This document shows, piece by piece, positions 7,243-14,404 of a DNA stretch of 14,404 bases (its first letter is position 1; each line of letters begins with the position of its first letter). Position numbers and translations under genes: made by a program. The stretch is from contig JAUIHJ010000113.1 of the NCBI GenBank assembly GCA_030432015.1, forward strand, positions 1 through 14,404, given 5' to 3'. The notes under the pieces were generated by a model. The model searched no databases. It was not told where the DNA came from and saw nothing but the letters and a program-made list of their open reading frames with translations. This stretch comes from a bacterium. Its GTDB lineage: Bacteria; Planctomycetota; Planctomycetia; Pirellulales; Pirellulaceae.

Positions 7243-7950
7243 ATGGCGAGCTACACCGTGAATTCCTCGATCATGATCGACTTCGCTGGCGTCCATAAGC
7301 ACTACACCACCGCACACGGTGAAGTCCGTGCACTCGACGGCGTGTCGCTGGCAATCGAAGCCGGCGAGTATGTGGCAGTGCAAGGCCACAGCGGCTCGGG
7401 CAAATCAACCCTGCTGGCCCTCGCTGGAGGCTTAGCCTTGCCAACGACAGGAAAAGTCATGGTCGGCGGCGAAGAGATCTCCGCCATGGCCTCGGCCGCG
7501 CGGGCCCGATTTCGTGCCCAACACGTCGGTTTCGTGTTTCAAATGTTTCACCTGCTGCCATACCTGAATATCGTCGACAATGTCCGGATCGCCTCCCGCG
7601 ACCCGCATGCGCCGCAATCCCTGGCGAACGCAGAAGCGCTCCTCGATCGCTTCGGTCTCCACGACCGGCGAACACATCGGCCGTCGCAGCTTAGCGCCGG
7701 CGAACGTCAGCGTGTCGCCATGGCTCGTGCCCTGCTCAACGGTCCGAAGCTCCTGCTCGCGGACGAGCCAACCGGCAATCTCGATCCGGAAAACGCGAGG
7801 GTTGTACTGGACGCCATCGACGCCTTTCACACCGAAGGGGGCACCGTGTTATTGGTCACGCACCATGCGGAAGCCGCCGAGCGAGCGGCGCGGATCGTCT
7901 CGCTGCGCAGCGGACAGGTCTTGGGTTCGCCCGCGGTCTCGACAACGTAG
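7243..7950 (+). CDS. LolD/MacB-type ABC transporter ATP-binding protein
   Basis: This is a 235-residue ATPase of the lipoprotein-release/macrolide-export group. Motifs in order: Walker A GHSGSGKST (48-56), Q-loop Q100 in FVFQMFHLLPYLN, signature LSAGE (150-154, where LSGGE is usual), Walker B LLLADEP (170-176) with E175, the family-typical PTGNLD, and switch His in VTHH (207). The FQxFxLLPxL and ADEPTGNLD patterns are characteristic of LolD, MacB and FtsE-like ATPases that work with FtsX-fold permeases. No such permease is in the window: the upstream neighbour has one membrane span and the next gene is convergent. ATG 7243 lacks a clear ribosome site. ATG 7273 (residue 11) gives MIDFAGVHKHY, a more typical family beginning, and may be the true start. 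Substrate is unknown. Confidence 0.88.
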   Translation: MASYTVNSSIMIDFAGVHKHYTTAHGEVRALDGVSLAIEAGEYVAVQGHSGSGKSTLLALAGGLALPTTGKVMVGGEEISAMASAARARFRAQHVGFVFQMFHLLPYLNIVDNVRIASRDPHAPQSLANAEALLDRFGLHDRRTHRPSQLSAGERQRVAMARALLNGPKLLLADEPTGNLDPENARVVLDAIDAFHTEGGTVLLVTHHAEAAERAARIVSLRSGQVLGSPAVSTT

Positions 7951-8270
7951 ACGCACCGGCAACCTAACGCGTTCGGGAACGTAGCGCCCGCAAGCGCGGT
8001 TTGAAGTTGCCCCAGTTGGCGAAATGGAAACCCGAGACGTCAGTGAGAGATGCAGTCGAGTTGATTTCGATTTCACCTCGCTGACGCGTTTTTGGAGTCG
8101 CGATCCTGTTCATGCCAATGGCCTGTCCGGGTTCCCGCCTGGGTTGCAGAGCCCAGGGATTTGTCGTCTGGCTGCTCAAGAACCGTGGCGCGGCGACAGA
8201 AGTTTGACGACGCAGACCTTCCCGTCGCCGCTGCTGAAAAACGCCCTACCGCGGCAACCGCCCTGACGCG
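7951..8270. other. Intergenic region between convergent genes
   Basis: About 320 bases separate the ATPase gene and the ethanolamine ammonia-lyase gene, which end toward each other. It contains the terminator-like hairpin at 8038-8093 for the plus strand. No plausible coding region was found; the short plus-strand frame at 8024-8266 lacks motifs and runs across the terminator. No clear minus-strand terminator was seen. A short GCGG/CCGC hairpin near 8255-8265, followed on the minus strand by GGTAGGGCGTTTTT, is only suggestive. Confidence 0.6.
8038..8093 (+). terminator. Probable intrinsic terminator of the ABC ATPase gene
   Basis: CGTCAGTGAG (8038-8047) pairs with CTCGCTGACG (8077-8086) over 10 bp with one G-U pair. 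The 29-base loop contains a further TCGA/TCGA pairing. Two bases after the stem there are five T residues (8089-8093). It lies about 90 bases after the ATPase stop and before a convergent gene, where a terminator is expected. The long loop and short T-run lower confidence. Confidence 0.55.
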
Positions 8271-10574
8271 TCATCGGATCATCTCGGCCAATACGCTGAC
8301 CGCTTCTTGCGCACCTTGTGTCGGACTCAAGGCCGTTGTCGCGACGCCAGAAACGACCTTGGTAATATTGTGATCCACCTTCCCCTCCCGGCCCCAAATT
8401 TCGCCCGTCGGTGCGGTGAGGTAGGCCGAAAATGTACGATGCCCGGTGCCGGGTCGTTCACCGATCAAGTGCAATATCGCACGAGGGCCCGGCAGTCCGG
8501 CGAAGAGAAGCTCGCCGATGCGGTAACCGGCTCGCACCCTCCCCGACGTTACGATCAACGTCTCCGGTGCCACGCGAATCCCCTGGTCCTGCAGCCCGCG
8601 CCTGAGTCGTTTCACAAACGGGGCTAGATGTCCGTCCTCCATGATAGCCAGGGCATTCAGCCCGTCGGAAACCACAATCTGAGCATCAAATCGGCCGGCT
8701 TGGACTTGTCGGATCTGTCGCACGGCGCCCGTTGAATCGTCATCGAGTTGCTCGCCGGAAGCCGGGTGCAAAATGTAGTCTTCGCGGTCAGCGGATGCGG
8801 TCGCCAGCGGCAGGCCACCGTGAAATCCAGCGATGAATTCGGGTTCGAGTTCCGCCCAGATGCTGCGTTTCGCGTCGTCATAAATCCTCTGAATATCGCT
8901 CGCGAGTTTGGGCTGCAGATCCCAGCTCCGGTCGCCGTGGCCTGCCGCCACAAACAGACCGCGCTCACGAACGCCCGCCAGCTCACGCTCGCCGTCAGCA
9001 AGAATTTCCGCGTCCTGACGACCGTCGCCTTTGCGGCGGCGGTACTGCAAGAACACCCATAATGGATCGCCGAAATGTTCGGTCGGCGCGCCCACGGAAT
9101 CAATCACGCCCAACTGCTGAAAGAATTTCCACATCGGATCGTTGACGCGGTACCCAAATGACTCTCGCAGTCGCACATGATCTTGATAGCCGGTCGTCAA
9201 GTATCCCAGCATCGGGTCGATCTTCGTCGGCAAGGCCATCAGGTAAGCAGGATTGGCCGGCATGATCTGGTCGAGACACCAGTCAAGGTCTCCCAGCGAA
9301 ATGTCCATGTGCAGCGTCGAACAGACATCCAGGCCAATACACAAGCCGTGCAGCTTGCCCATGACAATATCTTCCAGGCAGCACCTGACCAGCTGCTCAC
9401 GCGTGCGAAAGACCTCCGGACCGATGAACCCGGCCACATCGTTCAGGTGCACCCACGCGTTCGCACTGCTCCCGGCCGCGCTTCGGGCCTGAGAAACCCG
9501 TTGCGCCAGCGCGCGGGCGAAACCGTACTTGCGCGCTTCGTGCAGGACCATGTCAAAGCCGTGGCCATGACCGTTGGTAAAGTCCGCCCCCTGCCCGGTC
9601 TCGAAGTAAAGGCCGTACGGCCCCGACCGCGTGCCGGCGTAACGCATCATCTTTTCGACACTGATATCAAATGTCTCGTTCGCGGCATCACTGCCGGCGA
9701 TACTTTGAAACCACAACGCCGTCGATCCTGGCCAGCGTTCTTCCACCTCGGCCTGAACGTCAATGTGCGAAAGCACACAATGCGGCATGAAGCGATCGAC
9801 CTGAAACGTTGCCAGGAGGTCCTGCAGCGTACGCTCGATCGCGACAACCGACGCCGGGTTGCTGGAGACAGGATTCGTGCCCAGCAGCACATCGCCGACG
9901 GCAAACGACCAGCCGTCCAGCACTTGCCAGCGAATGTCGTCTACGTTGTCGGTCGGTGAGTTTGGTTGCAGCCGAGCTCCCAAATAGCCCGGGGCACCGA
10001 TCTGACTTCCCGGGAGCGGATTGAAAATGCGCTGACTGACCTGAATCAGTTCCTGGTTGCTGAGCAGTTTGACAAGGCAGCCAATCACGTCGCTGGATAG
10101 ACCGGACGCGCAATCCTGGATGGCGTCGTCATCGGCGGCGAGCAAATGCCGTTTCAGGTCTGCCAAAGTGGCCTCGCGGCCCAGCGGCGATCGGTTCCCG
10201 TGGTCGACGGAAGAGATCGCTGCGAACACGCCGTCGCGATGGAGCGAATGCGCGTCGAGATCAATCAGTCGAGTATTGGCCAGGAGTGTTCGAGCGTAAC
10301 GGCGCGACGCGTCGTCCGACGCCGCAACGCCCACGATCGCATCACCCTCCTTAAACTCATTGGCGGCACCCAGAACCTGCGCATACCGTCGCGGGTCGTG
10401 CGATCCCTGCATCCGCCGGATATAGCCAAAGACATCCTCTCCGGCTGACGGTCGGCCGAGCGGCGAGGCGACCACATCGGTTTCCGCCGACCAACCACAT
10501 CGCGGGTGACGCCCCCAACGGCAGGCGGCTGCCCCACCAGCGACGCCTTGCAGAAACGCACGTCTGCTAATCAC
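8271..10574 (-). CDS. eutBC: Ethanolamine ammonia-lyase, EutB-EutC fusion with Tat motif
   Basis: This 767-residue protein joins both subunits of the adenosylcobalamin-dependent enzyme that splits ethanolamine into acetaldehyde and ammonia. The EutB part (about 45-515) contains NEFKEGDAIVGVAA (72-85), ARLQPN (R201, Q203), GTNPV (N234), YFETGQG (E325), HLNDVAGFIGPE and GLDVC (D416). These align with E. coli R160, Q162, N193, E287 and D362. The EutC part (about 545-767) shows the DAQIVVSDGLNALAI, GRVRAGYRIGELL and LHLIGERPGTG blocks of the cobalamin-binding small subunit. Residues 2-8 read ISRRAFL, giving the twin-arginine consensus SRRxFL. The following hydrophobic stretch is short (about 9-18), so export is plausible but not certain. 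The start is GTG with AGGGGAG about 10 bases upstream, 39 bases after the stop of the surface-protein gene. No other eut, reactivase or microcompartment gene is in the window. Confidence 0.92.
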   Translation of the reverse strand: MISRRAFLQGVAGGAAACRWGRHPRCGWSAETDVVASPLGRPSAGEDVFGYIRRMQGSHDPRRYAQVLGAANEFKEGDAIVGVAASDDASRRYARTLLANTRLIDLDAHSLHRDGVFAAISSVDHGNRSPLGREATLADLKRHLLAADDDAIQDCASGLSSDVIGCLVKLLSNQELIQVSQRIFNPLPGSQIGAPGYLGARLQPNSPTDNVDDIRWQVLDGWSFAVGDVLLGTNPVSSNPASVVAIERTLQDLLATFQVDRFMPHCVLSHIDVQAEVEERWPGSTALWFQSIAGSDAANETFDISVEKMMRYAGTRSGPYGLYFETGQGADFTNGHGHGFDMVLHEARKYGFARALAQRVSQARSAAGSSANAWVHLNDVAGFIGPEVFRTREQLVRCCLEDIVMGKLHGLCIGLDVCSTLHMDISLGDLDWCLDQIMPANPAYLMALPTKIDPMLGYLTTGYQDHVRLRESFGYRVNDPMWKFFQQLGVIDSVGAPTEHFGDPLWVFLQYRRRKGDGRQDAEILADGERELAGVRERGLFVAAGHGDRSWDLQPKLASDIQRIYDDAKRSIWAELEPEFIAGFHGGLPLATASADREDYILHPASGEQLDDDSTGAVRQIRQVQAGRFDAQIVVSDGLNALAIMEDGHLAPFVKRLRRGLQDQGIRVAPETLIVTSGRVRAGYRIGELLFAGLPGPRAILHLIGERPGTGHRTFSAYLTAPTGEIWGREGKVDHNITKVVSGVATTALSPTQGAQEAVSVLAEMIR

Positions 10575-10613
10575 GCTTGCTGGACTCCCCTGTCGCCATG
10601 AGGTGCGACTCTC

Positions 10614-13600
10614 CTATTTTCTTCCGGGCGGCAAACCTCCCTGCGATTCCACATTATCCGAAGGCGACTGGTCCGCCGCAAGCAGATCCCACAGATCCTC
10701 GGAATCTTTCTGATAGACATTCTCCAGAAGTTGCTCGTCTTCCAGCAACTCTTGCAGTGCACGTCCGCCCTGTCGAAGCACCTTGGCGTCGCGGCTTTCC
10801 AGCGTGGCGGGTTGCGCTTCACGCCGCCCAACCAGTTGGTCTTCGCTGAAGCCGCTGCGGTCGAGGAAGTCGAAGTTGGAACCTAGGGTTGCCAGCGCCT
10901 GTTCGACGTCCCGATCCAATCCCCACTGTCCCGTCAGCGCGACCAGTCGGTCGATGGCACGATCATCGGTCGCCGGCAGCAGGTACTGCTTCGCATCATT
11001 TCCGGGCAGCACGATGCGGCCAACTCCGACGGGGAGCGTTTCCGTCATCACCGAATTGGGATGGTGCGCCGCCCTCAAATCCGGCAAGCCGAGCACATGG
11101 CCCAGTTCGTGCGTGATGACCGTCAGCAAGTCCAGACGCGTGGAAGTGGTTGCCGGATCGTTCGCCTGCGCCGGTGCGAGATTCCAACCATAGCCGGCCG
11201 CGTCGTCGTCCAGCCAGATCGTGCGGTATTTCTCGAAGCCGACGCCCAAAACGGCGTCGGGCAGATCCCGCACGGAAACCTGGACATCCTGCAACAGCGA
11301 CGCTGCCTGCGGATCGACACTCGACCAATACACAACCGCTTGGGCGACGCCCGCTTGAATCACGTCGGGGGTCAACCGCGTGACTTGTGGGTCGCTTTGA
11401 ATCGCCGGAGCGTCAGCCAACAGCAGGGAACCAATCCGTTCGAGGCGAATCGCATCCGCGATGATCCAGTTGTTGATGCCCGAATCGGACAATGTGACCA
11501 CAATCGAACCGGGACTGGAGACCGTCACGTTGCCGTCCAGCAACTCCCAATTCGTGCCATCAATCGGCGTGCTGGGCGATGGGCGCTGGTCAACCAGAAT
11601 CGGCGTTCCGCCATTAATTGAATAAGGCGCGTTGGAGGCGCGGTTATAGTACGGCGACCATGTCGCGTACACCTCATAGACACCCGTCGGCACGTCTGAG
11701 AAGGTCCAGGTCGCCACGGCACCCGCATTGGCACCCGTCTTCGCCTGCACATCATTCTGGTAGCCCTGGTTGTAACCGGTAAACCCGGCCGTCTTGCTGA
11801 AGCCCGCATCGCCGTCGTCGATGATCGCCGCATCCGCAACGCTGGCGGAGATCGTGAAGATCAACGGCGACTCGTCCGCATCATCGTTGGGTATGGTGAT
11901 CACCCCCGAGTAATTGCTGGACGGGGTCGAAGTATCCAGTGAGACTGTGAACGTCGTCGACTCGCCAGGACTGAGAACCAGATCGATGCCGGTTTGGTCG
12001 AGTGTGTACTGCGCGGCGCCGGACTTGGTCAACGCCCCCAGGTTCAACGTCGCCGCACCAATATTCGTGATGGTGAACGTCTCGGTTGTCGGAGCATCGG
12101 TGAAGATCGGACCGAGGTTGTACGTCGAGTTGTTCGTCACATCGGTCGAGCCAGAGACGACCTGAATTTCCTGGTCGGTTCTCGGGTCGACTCGCACAGC
12201 ATCCACGATCACATTGCCCTGGGCTCCAGAGATCTCGACAACAATCTGACCCGTTGCATCGGCTTTGAGGGTACCCAATCTCTCCCACCAGGCACCATCG
12301 AGTTGGAAGTCATTGGGGGCGTTCCGCTGGTTCACCGTCACATTGACCGGCCCCGTCTCACCCGTGATGGAATACGGTGCGGCAATCGCTCGATTCCAGT
12401 AGGCAGTCCACGTCGTCGAGATGTCGTACGTCGATCCTGGCAAGAGGTTGGCAAATGTAAACGTCGCCTTGGCGGCCGTGTTGTTCGTCGCGACTTCGCG
12501 AATGTCGCCCTGGAAACCCTGGTTGGTCCAAAGCGTCAAGCCGCTGGAAGTCTGGCTATACCCGCTGAAGTCGTCGTTGTCGATAACCGCCGAGACCGGC
12601 GCGCCCACCGTGGCGGTCAGGTCGAAGTTGAAGGCGTTCTCGTCGCTGTCCGAATTTCCGAAGGAAACCGAGCCGGCCTTGTCACCCGGCGTAAAGGAAC
12701 TCAGACCGATATCGAAGTACGCCGACTCGCCCGGTGGCAATACCTGGCCGGCCGCGAAGTCCGGACCTCGCAGCTCAAAATCACCCGTGACCGTAATCGG
12801 CCCCAGGATAAGGTTCTTGCCGCCCTCATTGTGGACGGTCATGGTATGGACGTATGACGCACCGTCAGCGATGAAGCCAAGATCGACTGTGGATTCGTCC
12901 GCCATGGACGTGAGTGGACCCATTGGCGATTCACCGAAGACCGCAACTTCGGGTTCGACCACTCGCAGCACTCGGACGGCATCCGCGACGACCCAGTTAT
13001 CGGCATCGTTCGAGAGACGGACCGTCAGGGAGTCGCCCGTCACCTCGAATGTCGTCAGGTCGATCCAGATGGCGCCGGCATCAACAAACGACACCGGGTA
13101 GTCTTCAGGCGTCATTTTCTGGTTGATGGGTGCCTCAAACGAGGCCTCGCCAGCGTTGCCATGCACGGAGAATGGCGAGTTCGTGGCACGTGCGTCCCGG
13201 TTCGAGTCGTCGGTAAACCAATTCAATGAGACCTGGTAGAAACCGGGCTCAAGATTGTCAAAAGTCCACTCGGCGAAGGACGTACCATCGCCGGGAGGAG
13301 CCGCCGTCGCATTGTTGCCAAAGTGACCGTCGCAGATGGGGAAACGCTGGAAGTCCGGGCCCCAGGTAAAGCCGGACGGATCGAAGTCGTCGACGGTGAT
13401 TGGAATCGAAACACTGCCTTCGTCGTCGTCACTGACGCCATCGGAAATATCGTCGACATCGGATCCTTCGCTGGGATCACTGTCGGGATCGTAGTTATCT
13501 GAGGCCGTGATCTCCGCGATGTTCAGATAGTCGCCCGTGGCATTGAGCGTCGCATCGAACGTCAGAGCGACGCTGGCACCGTTGCTAAGGCTGAGCCCAG

Positions 13601-14404
13601 TCCAAGTGATGGTGTTAGTACTGGTACTCCCGCCACCGCTAATGTTGGTAATGTTGCTATAGCCATTCGGCACCACATCTTCGATCACCACGCCCGTCGT
13701 GTCGGCGGGACCATCATTGGTCACGGTGATGGTGAAGCGAACCGTATCACCGGCACTGAAGTAGGTATTGCCATCCGCATCACCAACCAAAGCGACCGTC
13801 TTGGACAACCGCAGATCGCTAATCGGAGGCACGACACTGTCTCCATCGTCTTCACTCTGGTCACCGTCATCGTTATCCGGCGTGCTATCCGGATCAAAAT
13901 TATCCGAGTCGGTAACCTGTGCGACATTGATAAAATCTCCGCCGGCTTCAACCGTGGCCACAAACGTCAGGTTGATCGTCGCCTGATCCGCAATCGTCAG
14001 GTTCACCCAGTCGATCGTGTTGCCGGTTGCCACGCCGCCGTCGGAAATCGTGGTGAGATTGCTGAAACCGTTCGGGACCACGTCCCGCACGTCGACACCC
14101 GTCGCGTCATTGGGACCGTCGTTGAACACGCTGACCGTGAACGTCACGGTATCGCCCGGCGTAACATTGCCGCTGCTATCGTTATCCGACTGCAAGACCA
14201 CTGATTTGGTCAATTGCAGATCCGATACCGAATCGACCGTCGGTGTGGTGTTGTCTTCGTCATCTTCGCTCTGGTCGCCGTCGTCGTTGTCCGGCGTACT
14301 GTCCGGATCAAAATTATCCGAGTCGGTCACTTCGGCCACATTCGTGAAGTCGCCCGTTGCTTCGACCGTTGCCACAAACGTCAGATTGATCGTGGCCTGG
14401 TCCG
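10614..14404 (-). CDS. Giant mosaic surface protein with metzincin motif, N-terminus missing
   Basis: The frame is open to the right edge, so the N-terminus is missing; residues are numbered from the internal GTG at 14375. Order of parts: end of one DUF11-type repeat (about 1-40), two further DUF11-type repeats (about 41-325) with highly acidic Asp/Asn linkers, golvesin/Xly-like module 1 (326-471, ending VADAVRVLRV), ASPM-SPD-2-Hydin-like module 1 (473-589), golvesin-like 2 (594-732, ending VDAVRVDP), ASPM-like 2 (734-849), golvesin-like 3 (849-982, ending IADAIRLERI), and a C-terminal region with HELGHVLGLPD (1089-1099) and SVMTE (from 1108). HExxHxxGxxD is a metzincin zinc site with Asp as third ligand, and SVM resembles the Met-turn. 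A hydrophilic tail follows, with no sorting signal seen. The role is likely adhesion or matrix building; protease activity is inferred from motifs only. Confidence 0.85.
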   Translation of the reverse strand, partial: DQATINLTFVATVEATGDFTNVAEVTDSDNFDPDSTPDNDDGDQSEDDEDNTTPTVDSVSDLQLTKSVVLQSDNDSSGNVTPGDTVTFTVSVFNDGPNDATGVDVRDVVPNGFSNLTTISDGGVATGNTIDWVNLTIADQATINLTFVATVEAGGDFINVAQVTDSDNFDPDSTPDNDDGDQSEDDGDSVVPPISDLRLSKTVALVGDADGNTYFSAGDTVRFTITVTNDGPADTTGVVIEDVVPNGYSNITNISGGGSTSTNTITWTGLSLSNGASVALTFDATLNATGDYLNIAEITASDNYDPDSDPSEGSDVDDISDGVSDDDEGSVSIPITVDDFDPSGFTWGPDFQRFPICDGHFGNNATAAPPGDGTSFAEWTFDNLEPGFYQVSLNWFTDDSNRDARATNSPFSVHGNAGEASFEAPINQKMTPEDYPVSFVDAGAIWIDLTTFEVTGDSLTVRLSNDADNWVVADAVRVLRVVEPEVAVFGESPMGPLTSMADESTVDLGFIADGASYVHTMTVHNEGGKNLILGPITVTGDFELRGPDFAAGQVLPPGESAYFDIGLSSFTPGDKAGSVSFGNSDSDENAFNFDLTATVGAPVSAVIDNDDFSGYSQTSSGLTLWTNQGFQGDIREVATNNTAAKATFTFANLLPGSTYDISTTWTAYWNRAIAAPYSITGETGPVNVTVNQRNAPNDFQLDGAWWERLGTLKADATGQIVVEISGAQGNVIVDAVRVDPRTDQEIQVVSGSTDVTNNSTYNLGPIFTDAPTTETFTITNIGAATLNLGALTKSGAAQYTLDQTGIDLVLSPGESTTFTVSLDTSTPSSNYSGVITIPNDDADESPLIFTISASVADAAIIDDGDAGFSKTAGFTGYNQGYQNDVQAKTGANAGAVATWTFSDVPTGVYEVYATWSPYYNRASNAPYSINGGTPILVDQRPSPSTPIDGTNWELLDGNVTVSSPGSIVVTLSDSGINNWIIADAIRLERIGSLLLADAPAIQSDPQVTRLTPDVIQAGVAQAVVYWSSVDPQAASLLQDVQVSVRDLPDAVLGVGFEKYRTIWLDDDAAGYGWNLAPAQANDPATTSTRLDLLTVITHELGHVLGLPDLRAAHHPNSVMTETLPVGVGRIVLPGNDAKQYLLPATDDRAIDRLVALTGQWGLDRDVEQALATLGSNFDFLDRSGFSEDQLVGRREAQPATLESRDAKVLRQGGRALQELLEDEQLLENVYQKDSEDLWDLLAADQSPSDNVESQGGLPPGRK
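11055..11111 (-). other. Metzincin zinc-binding and Met-turn site
   Basis: HELGHVLGLPD is encoded on the minus strand starting at 11111, with SVMTE about nine residues after its last Asp. H1089, H1093 and D1099 would bind zinc and E1090 would be the general base. Asp as third ligand is known from snapalysin-like metzincins, whereas matrixins use His. The site is preceded by RLDLLTVIT, a helix-like stretch typical of the motif's setting. Confidence 0.7.
13486..14404 (-). repeat. Tandem DUF11-type repeats, 135-138 codons per unit
   Basis: Equivalent points in successive repeats lie 414 bases (138 codons) and 405 bases (135 codons) apart. A 26-base exact match begins at 13888 and 14302, inside a 63-base block that differs at about six positions, mostly third-codon. 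The copy near 13486 is more diverged. Each unit encodes a DUF11 pattern (GDTVTFTVSVFNDGP, DVVPNGFSN, a late DSDNFDPDS) ending in an acidic linker. The repeat array continues past the window edge. Confidence 0.8.

Noticed and set aside
9177..9959. A 260-codon plus-strand frame inside the lyase gene
   Set aside because: It is antisense to conserved EutB sequence. Its Arg/His/Gln-rich translation is typical of a shadow frame.
11994..12857. A 287-codon plus-strand frame inside the surface-protein gene
   Set aside because: It lies opposite golvesin-like and Hydin-like modules with clear homology patterns. Its translation is Arg/Val/Gly-rich with no domain.

Overview
The window looks like chromosomal DNA of a planctomycete, probably of the Pirellula/Rhodopirellula type. 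This is inferred from moderately high GC, large secreted mosaic proteins (malectin, DUF11, golvesin-like and ASPM/Hydin-like modules), a metzincin signature at the C-terminal end of a giant surface protein, and sparse operons with weak Shine-Dalgarno sites. No rRNA, tRNA, CRISPR array, insertion sequence or phage gene was recognised.

Plus strand, 1-7950. The window opens with the C-terminal end of a malectin-domain protein (to 370) and a 348-base gap without a convincing gene. A compact four-gene operon follows (719-5448). It encodes a membrane-anchored protein with two ModA-like substrate-binding domains in tandem, an ABC permease whose first two membrane spans are separated by about 370 extracytoplasmic residues, a ModC-like ATPase without a C-terminal TOBE/Mop domain, and a short cyclophilin peptidyl-prolyl isomerase. 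The genes overlap by 4 bases (SBP/permease) and 20 bases (ATPase/cyclophilin), so translational coupling is likely. Together they would form an oxyanion importer of the molybdate/tungstate class with unusual extracytoplasmic parts. Next come an unrecognised secreted protein with a C-terminal membrane anchor (5530-7176) and a LolD/MacB-type ABC ATPase (7243-7950) with no permease in the window. A good intrinsic terminator candidate lies at 8038-8093.

Minus strand, 14404-8271. A giant surface protein runs in from the right edge. It has DUF11-type repeats with acidic linkers, three golvesin/Xly-like modules alternating with two ASPM-SPD-2-Hydin-like modules, and then a metzincin HExxHxxGxxD motif. 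Its stop lies 39 bases before the start of a 767-residue fusion of both ethanolamine ammonia-lyase subunits (EutB then EutC). That protein begins with a twin-arginine motif, suggesting export or membrane association of a B12 radical enzyme that is normally cytoplasmic.

The most unusual elements are the Tat-motif EutB-EutC fusion, the tandem SBP plus permease with an ectodomain, and the secreted-protein/orphan-ATPase pair.
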